From the NCBI GenBank assembly GCA_021442505.1, contig JABUTC010000018.1:1-7360 (forward strand): a stretch of DNA of 7,360 nucleotides, in the 5' to 3' direction. Each line of letters opens with the position of its first letter. The stretch's first letter is position 1. The position numbers were made by a program, and so were the translations under genes. The notes below the pieces were generated by a model. The model was not told where the DNA came from. It did not search any database and worked only from the letters and a program-made list of their open reading frames with translations. The DNA is from Mogibacterium sp. (lineage in GTDB: Bacteria; Bacillota; Clostridia; Peptostreptococcales; Anaerovoracaceae). Positions 7,138 to 7,360 of the stretch are shown here, piece by piece.

Positions 7138-7145
7138 AAGGAGGA
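7138..7145 (+). promoter_or_regulatory. Ribosome binding site of the aminotransferase gene, with long spacing
   Basis: AAGGAGGA is a strong Shine-Dalgarno match but lies 12 bases before the ATG at 7158, longer than the usual 5-9. The nearer ATG at 7146 reads ATG GAT TAA and cannot be the gene start. In the aminotransferase frame a TAA at 7152-7154 leaves 7158 as the first possible start. Confidence 0.7.
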
Positions 7146-7157
7146 ATGGATTAAGAG

Positions 7158-7360
7158 ATGAGCCACAGGTTTGTGCAGGAAAAGTACTGGAAGTATATCG
7201 ACGAAGGTGATGCACTGGTCGCTTCCAACGCAGCGTATGACGATTTGATTAATCTCAGCATTGGTAATCCGGATTTGAACACAAATCAGAAGATTATCGA
7301 TGCGGCATTTGCAGATGCAAGTGCAGGACATACGGGATATACGGATTTTTACGGAGATCC
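7158..7360 (+). CDS. PLP-dependent aminotransferase class I/II, N-terminal fragment
   Basis: The first 67 codons of a gene that runs off the right edge. The encoded sequence begins MSHRFVQEKYW and contains INLSIGNPDLNT (residues 32-43), the N-terminal strand of fold-type I aminotransferases. It continues to AGHTGYTDFYGDP, matching the conserved H/Y-x-Y-x-D/P-x-x-G segment ahead of the PLP-binding core. These enzymes move amino groups between amino acids and 2-oxo acids in the cytoplasm. The PLP lysine and substrate-specific regions lie outside the window, so the substrate is undetermined. The gene follows the cyclophilin by 28 bases with no terminator between them. The family call rests on a short but characteristic segment. 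Confidence 0.85.
   Translation, partial: MSHRFVQEKYWKYIDEGDALVASNAAYDDLINLSIGNPDLNTNQKIIDAAFADASAGHTGYTDFYGD

Noticed and set aside
7146..7154. Minimal open frame ATG GAT TAA just after the AAGGAGGA site, as a possible leader peptide or start-stop regulator
   Set aside because: The ATG is directly adjacent to the Shine-Dalgarno sequence, too close for normal initiation, and the site serves the aminotransferase start at 7158 at an acceptable if long spacing.

Overview
The window looks like an ordinary chromosomal segment of a low-to-mid GC Gram-positive anaerobe (Bacillota, probably class Clostridia). This is inferred from strong AAGGAGG-type ribosome binding sites, heavy use of AGA for arginine, a compact hairpin/T-run terminator, and protein families (AGCS symporter, coiled-coil FtsX permease, short cytosolic cyclophilin) typical of that group. 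All recognisable genes are on the + strand. I see no mobile element, CRISPR array, tRNA, rRNA or riboswitch.

Layout: (1) positions 1-498 hold the C-terminal part of an alanine/glycine:cation symporter (AGCS), ended by a strong intrinsic terminator at 515-544. (2) A short intergenic stretch carries a candidate extended -10 promoter and leads into a 774-residue CPA2-type cation:proton antiporter (622-2946). It has an added membrane block, two TrkA-C-like domains and a histidine-rich tail. (3) Three bases after its stop codon begins a LolD/MacB-type ABC ATPase (2950-3651), followed 20 bases later by a 983-residue FtsX-type permease (3672-6623) with a long extracytoplasmic coiled-coil hairpin. 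(4) A cytosolic cyclophilin peptidyl-prolyl isomerase follows (6647-7129). (5) The window ends inside the N-terminal part of a PLP-dependent class I/II aminotransferase (7158-7360).

From 622 to the right edge the gaps are 3-28 bases and I see no terminator, so these five genes could be read as one transcript from the promoter near 556-584. The ATPase and permease almost certainly form one type VII (mechanotransmission/MacB-like) ABC transporter. The antiporter is tightly coupled to the ATPase in translation, but a shared function is only inferred. The cyclophilin and aminotransferase look like housekeeping genes that may simply be carried along or have their own promoters.

I found no clearly undescribed system. 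The points most worth a second look are the antiporter's unusual C-terminal architecture and histidine tail, the permease's coiled-coil hairpin with its internally duplicated extracytoplasmic module, and the tight antiporter-ABC linkage.
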